Source: Alphaproteobacteria bacterium (GTDB lineage: Bacteria > Pseudomonadota > Alphaproteobacteria > Reyranellales > Reyranellaceae). From it: 64,000 nt of DNA. A program made the position numbers and the translations under genes. The DNA is taken from positions 99,279-163,278 of the forward strand of contig VGCZ01000003.1 of the NCBI GenBank assembly GCA_016869975.1. Direction: 5' to 3'. The notes under the pieces are model-generated. The model was not told the origin of the DNA. It saw only the letters and a list, made by a program, of their open reading frames with translations, and did not search any database. This document shows positions 7,954-16,466 of the stretch, one piece after another. The first letter of the stretch is position 1. Every line of letters begins with the position of its first letter.

Positions 7954-7977
7954 CCTTCCCTCGCGAGCGGGGGAAGG
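7954..7977. repeat. Short G/C-rich palindrome
   Basis: CCTTCCC...GGGAAGG arms lie in the 40-nt gap between the VOC gene and the molybdenum hydroxylase subunit. It is a member of the CTTCCCC-type repeat family of this window. Confidence 0.6.
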
Positions 7978-7990
7978 CAAGAGCTCGTCA

Positions 7991-8551
7991 TCACGGCCGG
8001 CGCAGCAGTACGTCGTCCGGCACGCCCGCTTCGTAACGCCGCACCATCTCGTCCGGATCGAAAGCGACCCCGATCGGGTTCTTCAGGAACGCCTCGGTTT
8101 GCAGATACGCCGCCGCGGCTTCTTTCGTGGGATACGCGTCGACCTGCAGCTCGATCGAGGTACCATCGGGGTCGTGATAGTACATCGACACGGTGGGGCC
8201 GTGATTGATCGGCCGGTAGGGCACGATGCCCTGCGCCTTCAGCCGCTTGTACGTCGACAGCAGATCGCCCAGGCTGCGATAGCCATAGGCGAAATGCGCC
8301 AGGCCCCAGGCCTTTGCGTCCGGCGCGTGCAGATCGGGCACGTTGACGATGGCCAGCCGATGATGCTCGTCGTCGTAGGTCAGGAAGCAGATACGGCCGT
8401 CGTCGAACACCGTGCGCGCGTTGAGCACGGTCTCGTACCAGCGCCGCATGGCGTCGTATTTGGTGGTGCGCACGACGAAATGCGCGAAGATCGCCGGCGA
8501 CACCGGCTTGCCGTCGAGCGGGCGCTTCAGATTGTCGGCGGTCGAGTCCAT
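7991..8551 (-). CDS. VOC family protein (extradiol dioxygenase/glyoxalase-like)
   Basis: A 186-aa single vicinal-oxygen-chelate unit made of two beta-alpha-beta-beta-beta modules. The three expected metal ligands are visible: His24 (IFAHFVVRT), His87 (LAHFAYGY) and Glu134 (GTSIELQVD). The spacing and the YYHDPDGTSIELQ motif resemble the catalytic half of biphenyl-diol or catechol extradiol dioxygenases. A C-terminal helical part (TKEAAAAYLQTEAFLKNPIG) is common in these relatives. It is transcribed just ahead of the molybdenum hydroxylase subunit, suggesting a shared degradative pathway. The actual substrate is not readable. Confidence 0.85.
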   Translation of the reverse strand: MDSTADNLKRPLDGKPVSPAIFAHFVVRTTKYDAMRRWYETVLNARTVFDDGRICFLTYDDEHHRLAIVNVPDLHAPDAKAWGLAHFAYGYRSLGDLLSTYKRLKAQGIVPYRPINHGPTVSMYYHDPDGTSIELQVDAYPTKEAAAAYLQTEAFLKNPIGVAFDPDEMVRRYEAGVPDDVLLRRP

Positions 8552-8593
8552 GGGTCACCTCGCGGCGGCTGAAACGGCTGGCCGACAATACTC

Positions 8594-8614
8594 CCTTCCC
8601 CCTCCGGAGGAAGG
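8594..8614. repeat. Short G/C-rich palindrome
   Basis: CCTTCC...GGAAGG arms lie in the divergent intergenic region between the VOC gene and the LysE-family gene, immediately before the latter's start. It belongs to the same repeat family as 7954-7977 and 11751-11775. Confidence 0.6.
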
Positions 8615-8631
8615 TGGATCATAGTCGCGGC

Positions 8632-9249
8632 ATGACTCCCGAATTCCTCATCACCACCTTCATCGTCGTCGCCTCGCCCGGCACCGGCGTGCTCTACACC
8701 CTGGCCGCCGGGTTGACGCGCGGCGCGCGCGCCAGCGTCGTTGCCGCCTTCGGCTGCACCTTGGGCATCGTGCCGCACATGGCGGCGGCGATCCTCGGGC
8801 TGGCGGCACTCCTGCACACCAGCGCGCTCGCCTTCGAGATCTTCAAGTATGTCGGCGTCGCCTATCTGCTGTGGATGGCGTGGAGCACGCTGAAGGAACG
8901 CGGCGCGCTCGCGGTCGACGAGCGCGCGGTGACGGGCGATCGCGGATTCCTGCGGGTGACCATCGAGGCCATCCTGATCAACATTCTCAATCCCAAGCTC
9001 TCGATCTTCTTCCTCGCCTTCCTGCCGCAGTTTGTCAGTACAGGGCAGGAGCGGCCGCTCGCCGGCATGCTGAGCCTGAGCGCCGTCTTCATGCTGATGA
9101 CCTTCGCCGTCTTCGTCGTCTACGGCCTGCTCGCCGCCGCGATCCGCGACCACGTGATCTCACGCCCACGCGTACTCACCTGGATGCGCCGCACCTTCGC
9201 CGCGGCGTTCGTGGCGCTGGGCGCGAAGCTGGCGTTGGCGGATCGGTAA
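8632..9249 (+). CDS. LysE/RhtB family amino-acid exporter
   Basis: A 205-aa inner-membrane protein with about six hydrophobic segments. The N-terminal ...VASPGTGVLYTLAAGLTRGAR corresponds to the conserved PGP/G-x-N region of LysE translocators. The central ILINILNPKLSIFFLAFLPQF is the strongly conserved NPK(A/S) helix. Such proteins export amino acids or derivatives such as homoserine and threonine. The ATG at 8632 is chosen because translation from the upstream ATG would add MDHSRG, derived partly from repeat DNA. It stands alone on the plus strand. Confidence 0.9.
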   Translation: MTPEFLITTFIVVASPGTGVLYTLAAGLTRGARASVVAAFGCTLGIVPHMAAAILGLAALLHTSALAFEIFKYVGVAYLLWMAWSTLKERGALAVDERAVTGDRGFLRVTIEAILINILNPKLSIFFLAFLPQFVSTGQERPLAGMLSLSAVFMLMTFAVFVVYGLLAAAIRDHVISRPRVLTWMRRTFAAAFVALGAKLALADR

Positions 9250-9303
9250 TCGACAGCGTTTTGGATGGTCGGGGCGCGCCAATGCAGTGGCGCGCCCTCA
9301 GCG

Positions 9304-9864
9304 TTACGACTCCAGCTCGCTGTCCCAGTACAGGAAATCCCGCCAGCTCTGGTGCAGGTGGTTGGGCGGGAACGCCCGGCCGTTCTCCTGCAGCTCGGCG
9401 GTCGAGGGCTCGTAGGGCGCGCGCACCGGGTACATGCCGGCCTGCTTGGGCAGCTTGTCGCCCTTCAGCAAGTTGCACGGGCTGCAGGCGGTGACGACGT
9501 TGCGCCACGAGGTGATGCCGCCGCGCGAGCGCGGCACGACGTGGTCGAAGGTCAGATCGGGCGCGTTGAACGGCTCGGCGCAGTACTGGCAGGTGAAACT
9601 GTCGCGCAGGAAGACGTTGAAGCGCGTGAAGGCCGGGCGGCGCTCGGCTGGCACGAATTCCTTCAGCGCGATGACGCTGGGCAGGCGCATTTCCAGGCTC
9701 GGGCTGCGCACGCGGCGGTCATATTCGGCGACGACGTTGACACGATCGAGGAACACCGCCTTGACGGCGTCCTGCCAGCTCCACAGCGACAAGGGAAAGT
9801 AGGACAACGGCCGAAAATCGGCGTTCAGCACCAGAGCGGGACAAGCCTCAGGCGCCGTATACAT
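9304..9864 (-). CDS. HNH endonuclease family protein
   Basis: A 186-aa protein whose N-terminal half (VLNADFRPLSYFPLSLWSWQ, then DAVKAVFLDRVNVVAEYD) is the usual lead-in of a widespread bacterial HNH group. The HNH motif follows: a CQYC zinc pair, LTFDHVVPRSRGG with the catalytic His, and NVVTACSPCNLLKGDK with the second Cys pair. This group is chromosomal, common and not tied to restriction or phage; its biological role is not established. The ATG at 9864 begins MYTAPEACPALVLN. The open frame continues upstream, but that extension is antisense noise over repeat DNA. Confidence 0.88.
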   Translation of the reverse strand: MYTAPEACPALVLNADFRPLSYFPLSLWSWQDAVKAVFLDRVNVVAEYDRRVRSPSLEMRLPSVIALKEFVPAERRPAFTRFNVFLRDSFTCQYCAEPFNAPDLTFDHVVPRSRGGITSWRNVVTACSPCNLLKGDKLPKQAGMYPVRAPYEPSTAELQENGRAFPPNHLHQSWRDFLYWDSELES

Positions 9865-10020
9865 GGCTATCGACTCTGCGCGACGAAGCGCGCGCGGTGT
9901 GCTTCGTACGTCATGGCGCGCGCATAGTGGCCGATGGCTTTCGAAAACACAACGGGTTGAATCGGCGCAGGTGTGACGGGCGTGTGAAGTGTCTGTGGCA
10001 CAAAGGGTGCGGCCGCTTTC

Positions 10021-10048
10021 TCCCTCTCCCCGTGTACGGGGAGAGGGA
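10021..10048. repeat. Perfect G/C-rich palindrome
   Basis: Twelve-base arms TCCCTCTCCCCG / CGGGGAGAGGGA surround a TGTA loop. It lies immediately after the stop of the nitronate monooxygenase gene, where the RNA hairpin could protect the 3' end or attenuate transcription. No T-run follows. Confidence 0.75.
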
Positions 10049-10052
10049 AGCA

Positions 10053-11054
10053 CTACTCTGCCGCCGCCTTCAGGCTCGTCGGCACCGGCTGGCCGGCGAA
10101 GAGCGCGGCGCGGGCGGCTTCGTACTCGCGCGTCAGGCGGTCGACGATCTCGGCCGCCGGCGGGATGTCGACGATCTGGCCGACGCCCTGGCCGGCGCCC
10201 CAGATGTCGCGCCAAGCCTTGGTCTTCATGTTGCCGCCCGAGCCGAAGTTCATCTTGCTCTTGTCGGCGGTCGGCAGGTTGTCGGGGTCGAGACCCGCGG
10301 CGGCGATCGAACGCTTGAGGTAGTTGCCGTGCACGCCGGTGAAGAGGTTGGTGTAGACGATCTCCTCGCCCGAGCTCTCGACGATGCACTGCTTGTTGCC
10401 CTCGGAGGCGTTGGCCTCCTTCGACGCCGTGAAGCGCGTGCCGATATAGGCGAGGTCGGCGCCCACGGCCTGCGCCGCCAGGACGGACGCGCCGTTGGCG
10501 ATCGAGCCGGAGAGCAGGATGCAGCCGTCGTAGAACTGGCGCACCTCGGGGACCAGCGCGAAGGGTGACAGCGCGCCGGCATGGCCGCCGGCGCCGGCAC
10601 AGACCAGGATCAGGCCGTCGACGCCGGCCTGTAGCGCGCGCTTGGCGTGCTTGGTGTTGATGACGTCGTGGAACACCAGGCAGCCATAGCGATGCGCCGA
10701 CTTCACCACATCGTCGGGTGCGCGCAGCGAGGTGATCTGGATCGGCACCTGGTACTTCTCGCAGAGATCGACGTCATGCTGCAGGCGATCGTTGGAGCTG
10801 TGCACGATCTGGTTGACCGCGAAGGGCGCCACGATCTTCTCGGGATGCTTGGCCTTGTACTCGGCGAGCTCGCCGGTGATGCGCTTGAGCCACTCCTCGA
10901 GCAGCTCCTTGGGCCGCGCGTTGAGCGCCGGGAAGGAGCCAACGATGCCCGCCTTGCACTGCTCGATGACGAGGTCGGGATTGGACTGGATGAACAGCGG
11001 CGCGCCGACCACGGGGATGCGCAGCTTGCCGTGCAGCTTGGCGGGGAGAGCCAT
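10053..11054 (-). CDS. Nitronate monooxygenase family (2-nitropropane dioxygenase-like) flavoprotein
   Basis: A 333-aa FMN-dependent TIM-barrel enzyme that oxidises alkyl nitronates such as propionate-3-nitronate. Visible features are the N-terminal RIPVVGAPLFIQSNPDL, the active-site region HDVINTKHAKRALQAGVDGL, the FMN phosphate-binding stretch VCAGAGGHAG, and the later LLSGSIANGASVLAAQAVGADLAYIGTRF read in overlapping parts. It follows the GST gene by 17 nt in the same direction. The family also includes enoyl reductase-like members, so substrate assignment is tentative. Confidence 0.88.
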   Translation of the reverse strand: MALPAKLHGKLRIPVVGAPLFIQSNPDLVIEQCKAGIVGSFPALNARPKELLEEWLKRITGELAEYKAKHPEKIVAPFAVNQIVHSSNDRLQHDVDLCEKYQVPIQITSLRAPDDVVKSAHRYGCLVFHDVINTKHAKRALQAGVDGLILVCAGAGGHAGALSPFALVPEVRQFYDGCILLSGSIANGASVLAAQAVGADLAYIGTRFTASKEANASEGNKQCIVESSGEEIVYTNLFTGVHGNYLKRSIAAAGLDPDNLPTADKSKMNFGSGGNMKTKAWRDIWGAGQGVGQIVDIPPAAEIVDRLTREYEAARAALFAGQPVPTSLKAAAE

Positions 11055-11071
11055 CGGTCAATCTTCTCCTG

Positions 11072-11737
11072 TCACTTGATCAGTTCGTAGGGCCCGCCCT
11101 TCTCGAGGGCGCGTTTGTAGGCGGGTCGCGCCTGGATGCGCTGGACGAAGGCCGAGAGCTTGGGCAGCTGCTTGAACAGCGGCGAGCGCGCGGCTGAGGC
11201 CTCAAGCGGGAAGCTCATCTGGATGTCGGCGGCGGAGAACGCCGCGCCGGCGAACCACTCGCTCTTCTGCAGCTCGCCTTCCAGGAACATGAAATGCGTA
11301 CCGAGCTGCGGGTTGAGCAGCGCTTTGTCCGCGCCGGCGGAGATTGCTTTGGCAACCGGCCGCATCAGAAACGGCACGCGCGAGGGCAGGCGGCCGAACA
11401 CCAGCTTCATGAACAGAAGCGGCATCAGCGAGCCTTCGGCGTAGTGCAGGAAGTAGCGGTAGCGCAGATGCTCCGGCGTGCCCGCCGCCGGCTTGAGCTT
11501 CCCGTCACCATAGGTCTCGGCGAGGTACTCGAGGATCGCGCCCGACTCGGCGAGCGTCTTGTCGCCGTCGGTGATCACCGGCGACTTTCCCAGCGGATGC
11601 ACGGCGCGCAGCGAGGCCGGCGCCTGCATCGACGGCTCGCGCTCGTAGCGCTTGACCTGGTAGTCGAGCCCAAGCTCCTCCAACGCCCACAGGATACGCT
11701 GCGAACGCGAGTTGTTGAGGTGATGGACGACGATCAT
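11072..11737 (-). CDS. Glutathione S-transferase family protein
   Basis: A 221-aa cytosolic GST. The thioredoxin-like N-terminal domain has HHLNNSRSQRILWALEELGL, with a Ser in the glutathione-activating region. HPLGKSPVITDGDKTLAESG contains the cis-Pro and the Glu-Ser glutathione-binding pair. An all-helical C-terminal domain follows. It is upstream of the nitronate monooxygenase gene, probably co-transcribed, and downstream of a carotenoid oxygenase with a palindrome between. The physiological electrophile is not known. Confidence 0.9.
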   Translation of the reverse strand: MIVVHHLNNSRSQRILWALEELGLDYQVKRYEREPSMQAPASLRAVHPLGKSPVITDGDKTLAESGAILEYLAETYGDGKLKPAAGTPEHLRYRYFLHYAEGSLMPLLFMKLVFGRLPSRVPFLMRPVAKAISAGADKALLNPQLGTHFMFLEGELQKSEWFAGAAFSAADIQMSFPLEASAARSPLFKQLPKLSAFVQRIQARPAYKRALEKGGPYELIK

Positions 11738-11750
11738 GGCGTGGGCCTCT

Positions 11751-11775
11751 TACCTTCCCCCTCCGGGGGAAGGTA
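11751..11775. repeat. Perfect palindrome between carotenoid oxygenase and GST genes
   Basis: Eleven-base arms TACCTTCCCCC / GGGGGAAGGTA flank a three-base loop. It lies between two co-directional genes, so it may modulate read-through or message processing. Confidence 0.8.
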
Positions 11776-11780
11776 ATGAT

Positions 11781-13199
11781 TCAAAGCGTCCCTGGCCGCC
11801 AGTTGCCGTGGAAGCCGGCGGGCACGCGATGGGACAGATGGGCCAGCGCGATGGGGCCCTTGTCAACGCCGGAGGCGTCGAACACCGCGAGATCGCTGCG
11901 GTTTTCCGCTCCGCGATAGATCGTCGTCACCAGCCAGCCATCGCCCTCGGCCGCCGCCTCGCCGCGCGGCACGAAAATCGGCTCGCCGCAGTAGTCGCCG
12001 TTGGGCGGTTGCCAGTGCAGGACCTTGCGCGTGGCGAGGTCGATATGCGCCAGGCCCGAGCGCTTCTCGCGCTCGCCGTCGGTCTCAGTTGGCACGCCGG
12101 CCTGGAAATAGCCGTGACGGTTGGGCAGGCAGGCGAAGCGTTCGTCGAGCCGGGGAAATTCACCGGGATGATTGTCGATCTGCTCCTCGCGGTAGGCGTT
12201 GCTGTTGCCGGCGGGATCGAAGATCCAGCGCACCAAGGTCGCTTGCGGCGAATGCTTGGTCGGCATCGAGCCGTCGGGCAGCGGGAAGAGTGGCGCGACC
12301 GGATACTTCATCATGTCGCAGACGATCTTGCCGTCGGCCGAGTCGTAGGCGTTGAGCGGGTGGAACACGTAGCAGGCATCGCCAGTGATCCACTTCACGT
12401 CGGCCACCGTGCCGTCGCGCGGGATCAGCGCGACATGCGTGCCCTTGTCCGGCTCCCAGGCGAAGGCCGGCTGGCCCTTCATGGCGCGCTCCATGGAGCC
12501 GGTGAGCGGGAAGACCGGCAGGATGATCCAGCGCTCGGTGACGACGAAGTCGTGGATCATGCTGGAATACGGCGCGTTGAAGCGCTCCTTGCGCTTGAGC
12601 GCACCGTCGGCGCCGACGATGATGATGTCGATCTCCGACGTGAAGCGGCCGGCCGCCGAGTAGGCGAAGGCCACCATGTCGCCGGTGTGCGGATCGATCT
12701 TGGGATGCGCGGTGAAGCGGCCGACCTTGCCATCCCAGTCGCGATAGCCTTTGGGCATGAGCGTCTTGGCGTCGACCTCGAACGGCGCGTGCGCTTCCTC
12801 CAGCGCCAGCAGGCGATCGCCATGCCAGACGACGTTGGTATTGGCGATGGTCGAGTCAAAGCCCCAGTGCTTCTGGTCGGTCCACATCGGGTTGCCAAAG
12901 GCGCCGATCAGCGCCTCACCGGCCTTGTTCTCGAGCTCCCATTTCGGCGTGCGCACCCAGCGATTGCGGTAGGAGACGCGGCCGTCCTCGACGTGGAAGG
13001 CGTGCAGCATGCCGTCGCCGGCGAACCAGTGATAGAAACCGCGCGGCGCGAATTGCGGGTTCGGCCCGTTGCGATAGAGGGTGCCGCATAGTTCCTTCGG
13101 CATCTCGCCGGTTATCGGCAGATGATCCGCGTCACACTCCATGTGCAGCGGCGCGTAGTAGCCGCGCAGGAAGGGATGGTCGGGGAAAGCCTTGGCCAT
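11781..13199 (-). CDS. Carotenoid oxygenase (RPE65/CCD family)
   Basis: A non-heme Fe(II) dioxygenase of 472 aa that cleaves conjugated double bonds in carotenoids, retinoids, stilbenes or lignin-derived compounds. The N-terminus has GTLYRNGPNPQF and FAGDGMLHAFHVEDGRVSY, family signatures of the seven-bladed propeller. Four iron-binding histidines are seen in FTAHPKIDP, SSMIHDFVVT, YVFHPLNAYD and the terminal PAGFHGNW. Full length and all ligands suggest an active enzyme. No carotenoid synthesis genes are near, so a lignostilbene or apocarotenoid substrate is possible. Confidence 0.93.
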   Translation of the reverse strand: MAKAFPDHPFLRGYYAPLHMECDADHLPITGEMPKELCGTLYRNGPNPQFAPRGFYHWFAGDGMLHAFHVEDGRVSYRNRWVRTPKWELENKAGEALIGAFGNPMWTDQKHWGFDSTIANTNVVWHGDRLLALEEAHAPFEVDAKTLMPKGYRDWDGKVGRFTAHPKIDPHTGDMVAFAYSAAGRFTSEIDIIIVGADGALKRKERFNAPYSSMIHDFVVTERWIILPVFPLTGSMERAMKGQPAFAWEPDKGTHVALIPRDGTVADVKWITGDACYVFHPLNAYDSADGKIVCDMMKYPVAPLFPLPDGSMPTKHSPQATLVRWIFDPAGNSNAYREEQIDNHPGEFPRLDERFACLPNRHGYFQAGVPTETDGEREKRSGLAHIDLATRKVLHWQPPNGDYCGEPIFVPRGEAAAEGDGWLVTTIYRGAENRSDLAVFDASGVDKGPIALAHLSHRVPAGFHGNWRPGTL

Positions 13200-13286
13200 G
13201 AGCGCGCCTCCACAGGGGAGAATTTTAAGGGTAACGCTGTGAATTTATAGAACGTAACGCCGTGGTGTCGTTTACGCAAGTGGCGA

Positions 13287-14573
13287 CTATTCGGATGCGG
13301 GCGGCTCCTGGGGCGGCACGAACATGCGGCCGAAGTAGAAGCTGCCGGCCAGGCCGATGCCGAGGATGAACAGGCCGCTGCCCAGCACGGTCGAGGTCAC
13401 GCCGAAGCTCTCGAACAACACCGTGGCGCCGAGGCTGGCGATCAGTTGGACACCGGCCATCAGCGCCAGGCGGATGCGGAAGACGCGCGCGATATCGGCG
13501 CCGCGGAACACCGTCTGCAGCCGCGTGATCATCGGGATGAAGAAGAACGGCCCGCCGATGCCGGCGATCAGGGCCGTCAGCACCATCGCCGGCAGCAGCC
13601 AGCCGGGCTGCACCGCCCAGGTCGCCAGCGCCATCAGCACGAAGCCGCCGCCCATGGCTATGTAGCCGAAGTACATCACCTGCAGCGGCCGGCGGAAACG
13701 CACCGAGCCGACATAGAGGTTGGCGAGGAGATCGCCCACGCCATAGGCGCCCATGATCACGCCATAGGCGGCGAGGTCCTCGATGCCGAGGAAGCGCGGA
13801 TCGTAGGTCTTCACCAGCAGCGCCACGCCGAGCATGAGCGTGACCATCCACGGTCCGTTCACCATGGCGTTGCTCAGCATCAGGATCGTCATCACCCGGT
13901 CGCGGAACAGCACCAGGCGATAGCCGATCGCCATGCTCGAGAGCAGGCCGCGCCAGCCCGGGTCGATCTTGGGAATGTCGGCCGGATCGCGCTGGATACG
14001 GGCGCGGATCGAGAACACCGCCGCCGCCGCCGCCAGCATGCCCAGCGCCGTGACGCTGAGGAAATGGATGACGGGGATCAGCGCCGAGAGCAGTGCGGCG
14101 ATCGCCGGACCGAGCAGTCGCGCGAGACGCCACGTCGTGTCGAGCAGGCCGTTGACCGCCTGCAGCCACGCCTTGTCGCGCACCAGCGTGGGCACGACCG
14201 ACTGCAACGCCGGCGCGTAGAAGGTGCGCAGGATCGCCAGGCCGACCACCGTCGTGATCAACAGCCCCAAGGTCACGCTATAGAACGTGCCCAGCAGCAC
14301 CGGCATCATCACGATCGCCGCCGACAGCAGGCTCACCGCCACCATGGTGCGGTCGGGCTTCCAGCGCTCGGCGATGGCGCCGGCGGTCAGCCCGACGACC
14401 AGCATCGTCGCGTTCTGCGCCGCGGTGACCAGCGGCGCCTGATTGCCGGCGATCTCGACCGCGAGCCAGACGATGGCGACGCGAAAGACATCCTCGCCGG
14501 TGGTCGAGGCCGCCATGCCGAGCCAGAGGATGGCGATGGCGCGATCCTTGAACGGCCGCAGGATGGGCAGCAT
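13287..14573 (-). CDS. MFS transporter (drug/enterobactin-exporter-like)
   Basis: A 428-aa membrane protein with about 12 hydrophobic segments. It starts MLPILRPFKDRAIAILWLG, the pattern of the MFS_3/EntS-like group. TGEDVFRVAIVWLAVEIAG and GAIAERWKPDRTM correspond to the helix 1-2 region and the conserved 2-3 loop. The ATG at 14573 is chosen; the frame continues 29 codons upstream, but those codons come from a palindromic repeat. Substrate unknown. It lies alone between the carotenoid oxygenase gene and a repeat-rich junction. Confidence 0.85.
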   Translation of the reverse strand: MLPILRPFKDRAIAILWLGMAASTTGEDVFRVAIVWLAVEIAGNQAPLVTAAQNATMLVVGLTAGAIAERWKPDRTMVAVSLLSAAIVMMPVLLGTFYSVTLGLLITTVVGLAILRTFYAPALQSVVPTLVRDKAWLQAVNGLLDTTWRLARLLGPAIAALLSALIPVIHFLSVTALGMLAAAAAVFSIRARIQRDPADIPKIDPGWRGLLSSMAIGYRLVLFRDRVMTILMLSNAMVNGPWMVTLMLGVALLVKTYDPRFLGIEDLAAYGVIMGAYGVGDLLANLYVGSVRFRRPLQVMYFGYIAMGGGFVLMALATWAVQPGWLLPAMVLTALIAGIGGPFFFIPMITRLQTVFRGADIARVFRIRLALMAGVQLIASLGATVLFESFGVTSTVLGSGLFILGIGLAGSFYFGRMFVPPQEPPASE

Positions 14574-14587
14574 CAGCGCGTTTTCCT

Positions 14588-14709
14588 CCCTCTCCCCGCT
14601 TGCGGGGAGAGGGTCGGGGTGAGGGGCTGCGTCAGGTAGCGCACCACTGCCCTGCGCCACCTGCGAGTCCCCCTCACCCTAATCCTCTCCCCGCGAGCGG
14701 GGAGAGGGA
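14588..14709. repeat. Two inverted copies of the CCCTCTCCCCGC palindromic element
   Basis: Copy one (14588-14626) and copy two (14671-14708) are the same element in opposite orientations, about 45 nt apart. Each carries its own hairpin, CCCTCTCCCCGC/GCGGGGAGAGGG in copy one and an 11-base version in copy two. Each also has an outer GGGGTGAGGGG or CCCCTCACCC tail, so the pair can form one long outer stem. It lies between the GNAT and MFS genes. This resembles paired REP/BIME-type units; no neighbouring transposase is present. Confidence 0.75.
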
Positions 14710-14733
14710 ATCCAAGATCTAGGTGAGTCTTCA

Positions 14734-15222
14734 TCACAGCCGCTTCTCGAGCACCACTTCGTAGTCGCCGAAGCCGGCCTTGCGGTAAGCGCGGATCGCC
14801 TGGTCGTTGTTGGCCAGCGAGCCCAGGCGCAGGCGCGTCACCCCGTGCGGGCGCACGCGCCGCTCGGCCTCGGCGACGAGCAACGCGGCGATGTCACGGC
14901 CGCGCAGCGCCGGCACGACGAAGACGTCGGAAATGTAGCCGAAGACGTTGGAGTCGGCGGTCTCCGCCGGGGCGTCGTCGGTCTCGATACGGCAGGCCAT
15001 GTAGCCGACGCGTTGATCGCCGTCGAAGGCGACGACGATGCAGCCGTGATCGGTCGCGATCTTGCCGTGGATCTTGTTGAAATAGGCCTCGGCGATCTCG
15101 GCGCCGGGCAGGCGCGTGTCGTGCAGCGCGCGTTCGTGGTCGTTGAGCGCGGCGATGGCGTCGAGCAGAAACGGACGGTCCTCGAGCGTAGCGTCGCGCA
15201 GGACGATACTCAGCGCGCCCAT
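14734..15222 (-). CDS. GNAT family N-acetyltransferase
   Basis: A 162-aa GNAT. It has VLRDATLEDRPFLLDAIAAL at the start and the acetyl-CoA site VFVVPALRGRDIAALLVAEA (R/Q-x-x-G-x-G/A-like). The C-terminal RAYRKAGFGDYEVVLEK is typical of motif B. Its start lies 12 nt inside the end of the upstream hydrolase gene, so translation is coupled. The substrate cannot be inferred. Confidence 0.87.
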   Translation of the reverse strand: MGALSIVLRDATLEDRPFLLDAIAALNDHERALHDTRLPGAEIAEAYFNKIHGKIATDHGCIVVAFDGDQRVGYMACRIETDDAPAETADSNVFGYISDVFVVPALRGRDIAALLVAEAERRVRPHGVTRLRLGSLANNDQAIRAYRKAGFGDYEVVLEKRL

Positions 15223-16466
15223 ATTCCGGCGTCCTTCGAGGCGAAGCCCAGCGCGCGATAGGTCGCGTCGACCAACGACTGGCCGCGCTCGTTCATCAGC
15301 AGGCCGGGGCCCATGCGGTTCATGCTGTAGCCGAAGCTCAGCCCGTTGGCCGGATCGGCGAAGCCCAGCGAGCCACCGGCGCCGACATGGCCGAACGCAG
15401 TGGGACCCATGATCACGCTGTCGCACGCCTCGCCCCAGATCTGGGGCGCCAGGCTGCGCTTGCGGTTGTCCATCGACTTCATGAAGCCCAGCGCGAAGCG
15501 CGTGGGGATGCGCAGGGTGGCGTCATCGTGCGTCGCCATCGACACCTCGCTCATGCGTGCGAGCGTCGCCTTGTCGACCAGCGCGCCGCCGCCATTGGCC
15601 AGCGGCGCGTACATGCCGGCGAGACCGCGTGCGTTGGTGACGCCGTTGGCGGCGCCGATCTCGGCGGCGCGGCCCTCGCGGGTGTTGGCACCACCCGAGC
15701 GCCATCTGCCGTTGTTGAAATAGAACAGCGCGGGGATCGACTGGGGTTCCTTGGCCAGGGCGATCATGAACGGCGTGCGCGCGTCCTTCGCCGCGTAGAC
15801 GAAGGGGATGATCGGCGCGACGCGCGGCTCGATCGCCTCCGGCAGGCCGATCCAGAAATCGACACCCAACGGCCGGGCGATCTCGTCCTGGAAGAACGTG
15901 CCGAGCGACTTGCCGGATACGCGTCGCACCATCTCGCCGACCGTCCAGCCGAAGGTGAAGCCGTGATAGCCGTTGCGCGTGCCCGGCTCCCAGAATGGCG
16001 CCTCGGCCGCCAGCCGACTGGTCCAGTGGTGCCAGTCGTAGGACGATTCCTTGTCGACGGGATCGCGCAGCGCCGGCACCGCCGCGGAATGATCGAGCAT
16101 CATGCGCGTGGTGACGCGCTCCTTGCCCCGGGCGGCGAATTCCGGCCAGCGCTCTTTCACCGGCGCGTCGATGTCGAGCTGGCCGCGGCTCGAGAGCACA
16201 TGTGCGCAGATCGCGGTCGCGCCTTTGGTGCAGGAGAACACGACGCTGACCGTGTCGCGCGTCCACGGCGCGCTGGTCTTGGGATTGGCCAGCCCGCCCC
16301 ATAGATCGACCTTGGTCTCGCCGCCCAGCGTGACGCAGACCGAGGCGCCGACCTCGCCGTTGACGCGGAAATTGTCGATAAAGGCCCGCGCCACGCCATC
16401 GAAGCCCGGCGCGACTTTTCCTTCGACGATCGACGTGTCGCCGACTTTCTCTTTCAGCGCGCTCAT
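15210..16466 (-). CDS. Serine hydrolase, class C beta-lactamase/EstB-like
   Basis: A 418-aa hydrolase without signal peptide. The SxxK catalytic motif is Ser78-Cys-Thr-Lys81 (VVFSCTKGA), the Tyr motif lies in NGYHGFTFGWTVGEM, and GHVGAGGSLGF is the C-terminal turn equivalent to KTG/HxG. These are family VIII esterase or beta-lactamase-like enzymes, more often esterases than antibiotic-resistance enzymes. The ATG at 16466 overlaps the upstream gene's stop (ATGA). The GNAT gene begins inside its 3' end. Confidence 0.87.
   Translation of the reverse strand: MSALKEKVGDTSIVEGKVAPGFDGVARAFIDNFRVNGEVGASVCVTLGGETKVDLWGGLANPKTSAPWTRDTVSVVFSCTKGATAICAHVLSSRGQLDIDAPVKERWPEFAARGKERVTTRMMLDHSAAVPALRDPVDKESSYDWHHWTSRLAAEAPFWEPGTRNGYHGFTFGWTVGEMVRRVSGKSLGTFFQDEIARPLGVDFWIGLPEAIEPRVAPIIPFVYAAKDARTPFMIALAKEPQSIPALFYFNNGRWRSGGANTREGRAAEIGAANGVTNARGLAGMYAPLANGGGALVDKATLARMSEVSMATHDDATLRIPTRFALGFMKSMDNRKRSLAPQIWGEACDSVIMGPTAFGHVGAGGSLGFADPANGLSFGYSMNRMGPGLLMNERGQSLVDATYRALGFASKDAGIWAR

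Noticed and set aside
5713..8208. 831-codon plus-strand open frame
   Set aside because: It lies opposite the molybdenum hydroxylase subunit and VOC genes, both with unmistakable motifs. The composition (Arg, Gln, Asp, His rich) is that of a shadow frame.
9865..10389. Upstream extension of the HNH gene (to about 361 aa)
   Set aside because: The extra part overlaps the nitronate monooxygenase gene in another frame and a palindrome. The normal HNH-group start is at 9864.
15210..16466. Beta-lactamase antibiotic resistance gene
   Set aside because: The protein has no signal peptide and lacks the motif context of AmpC. The match is to family VIII esterases and other serine hydrolases.
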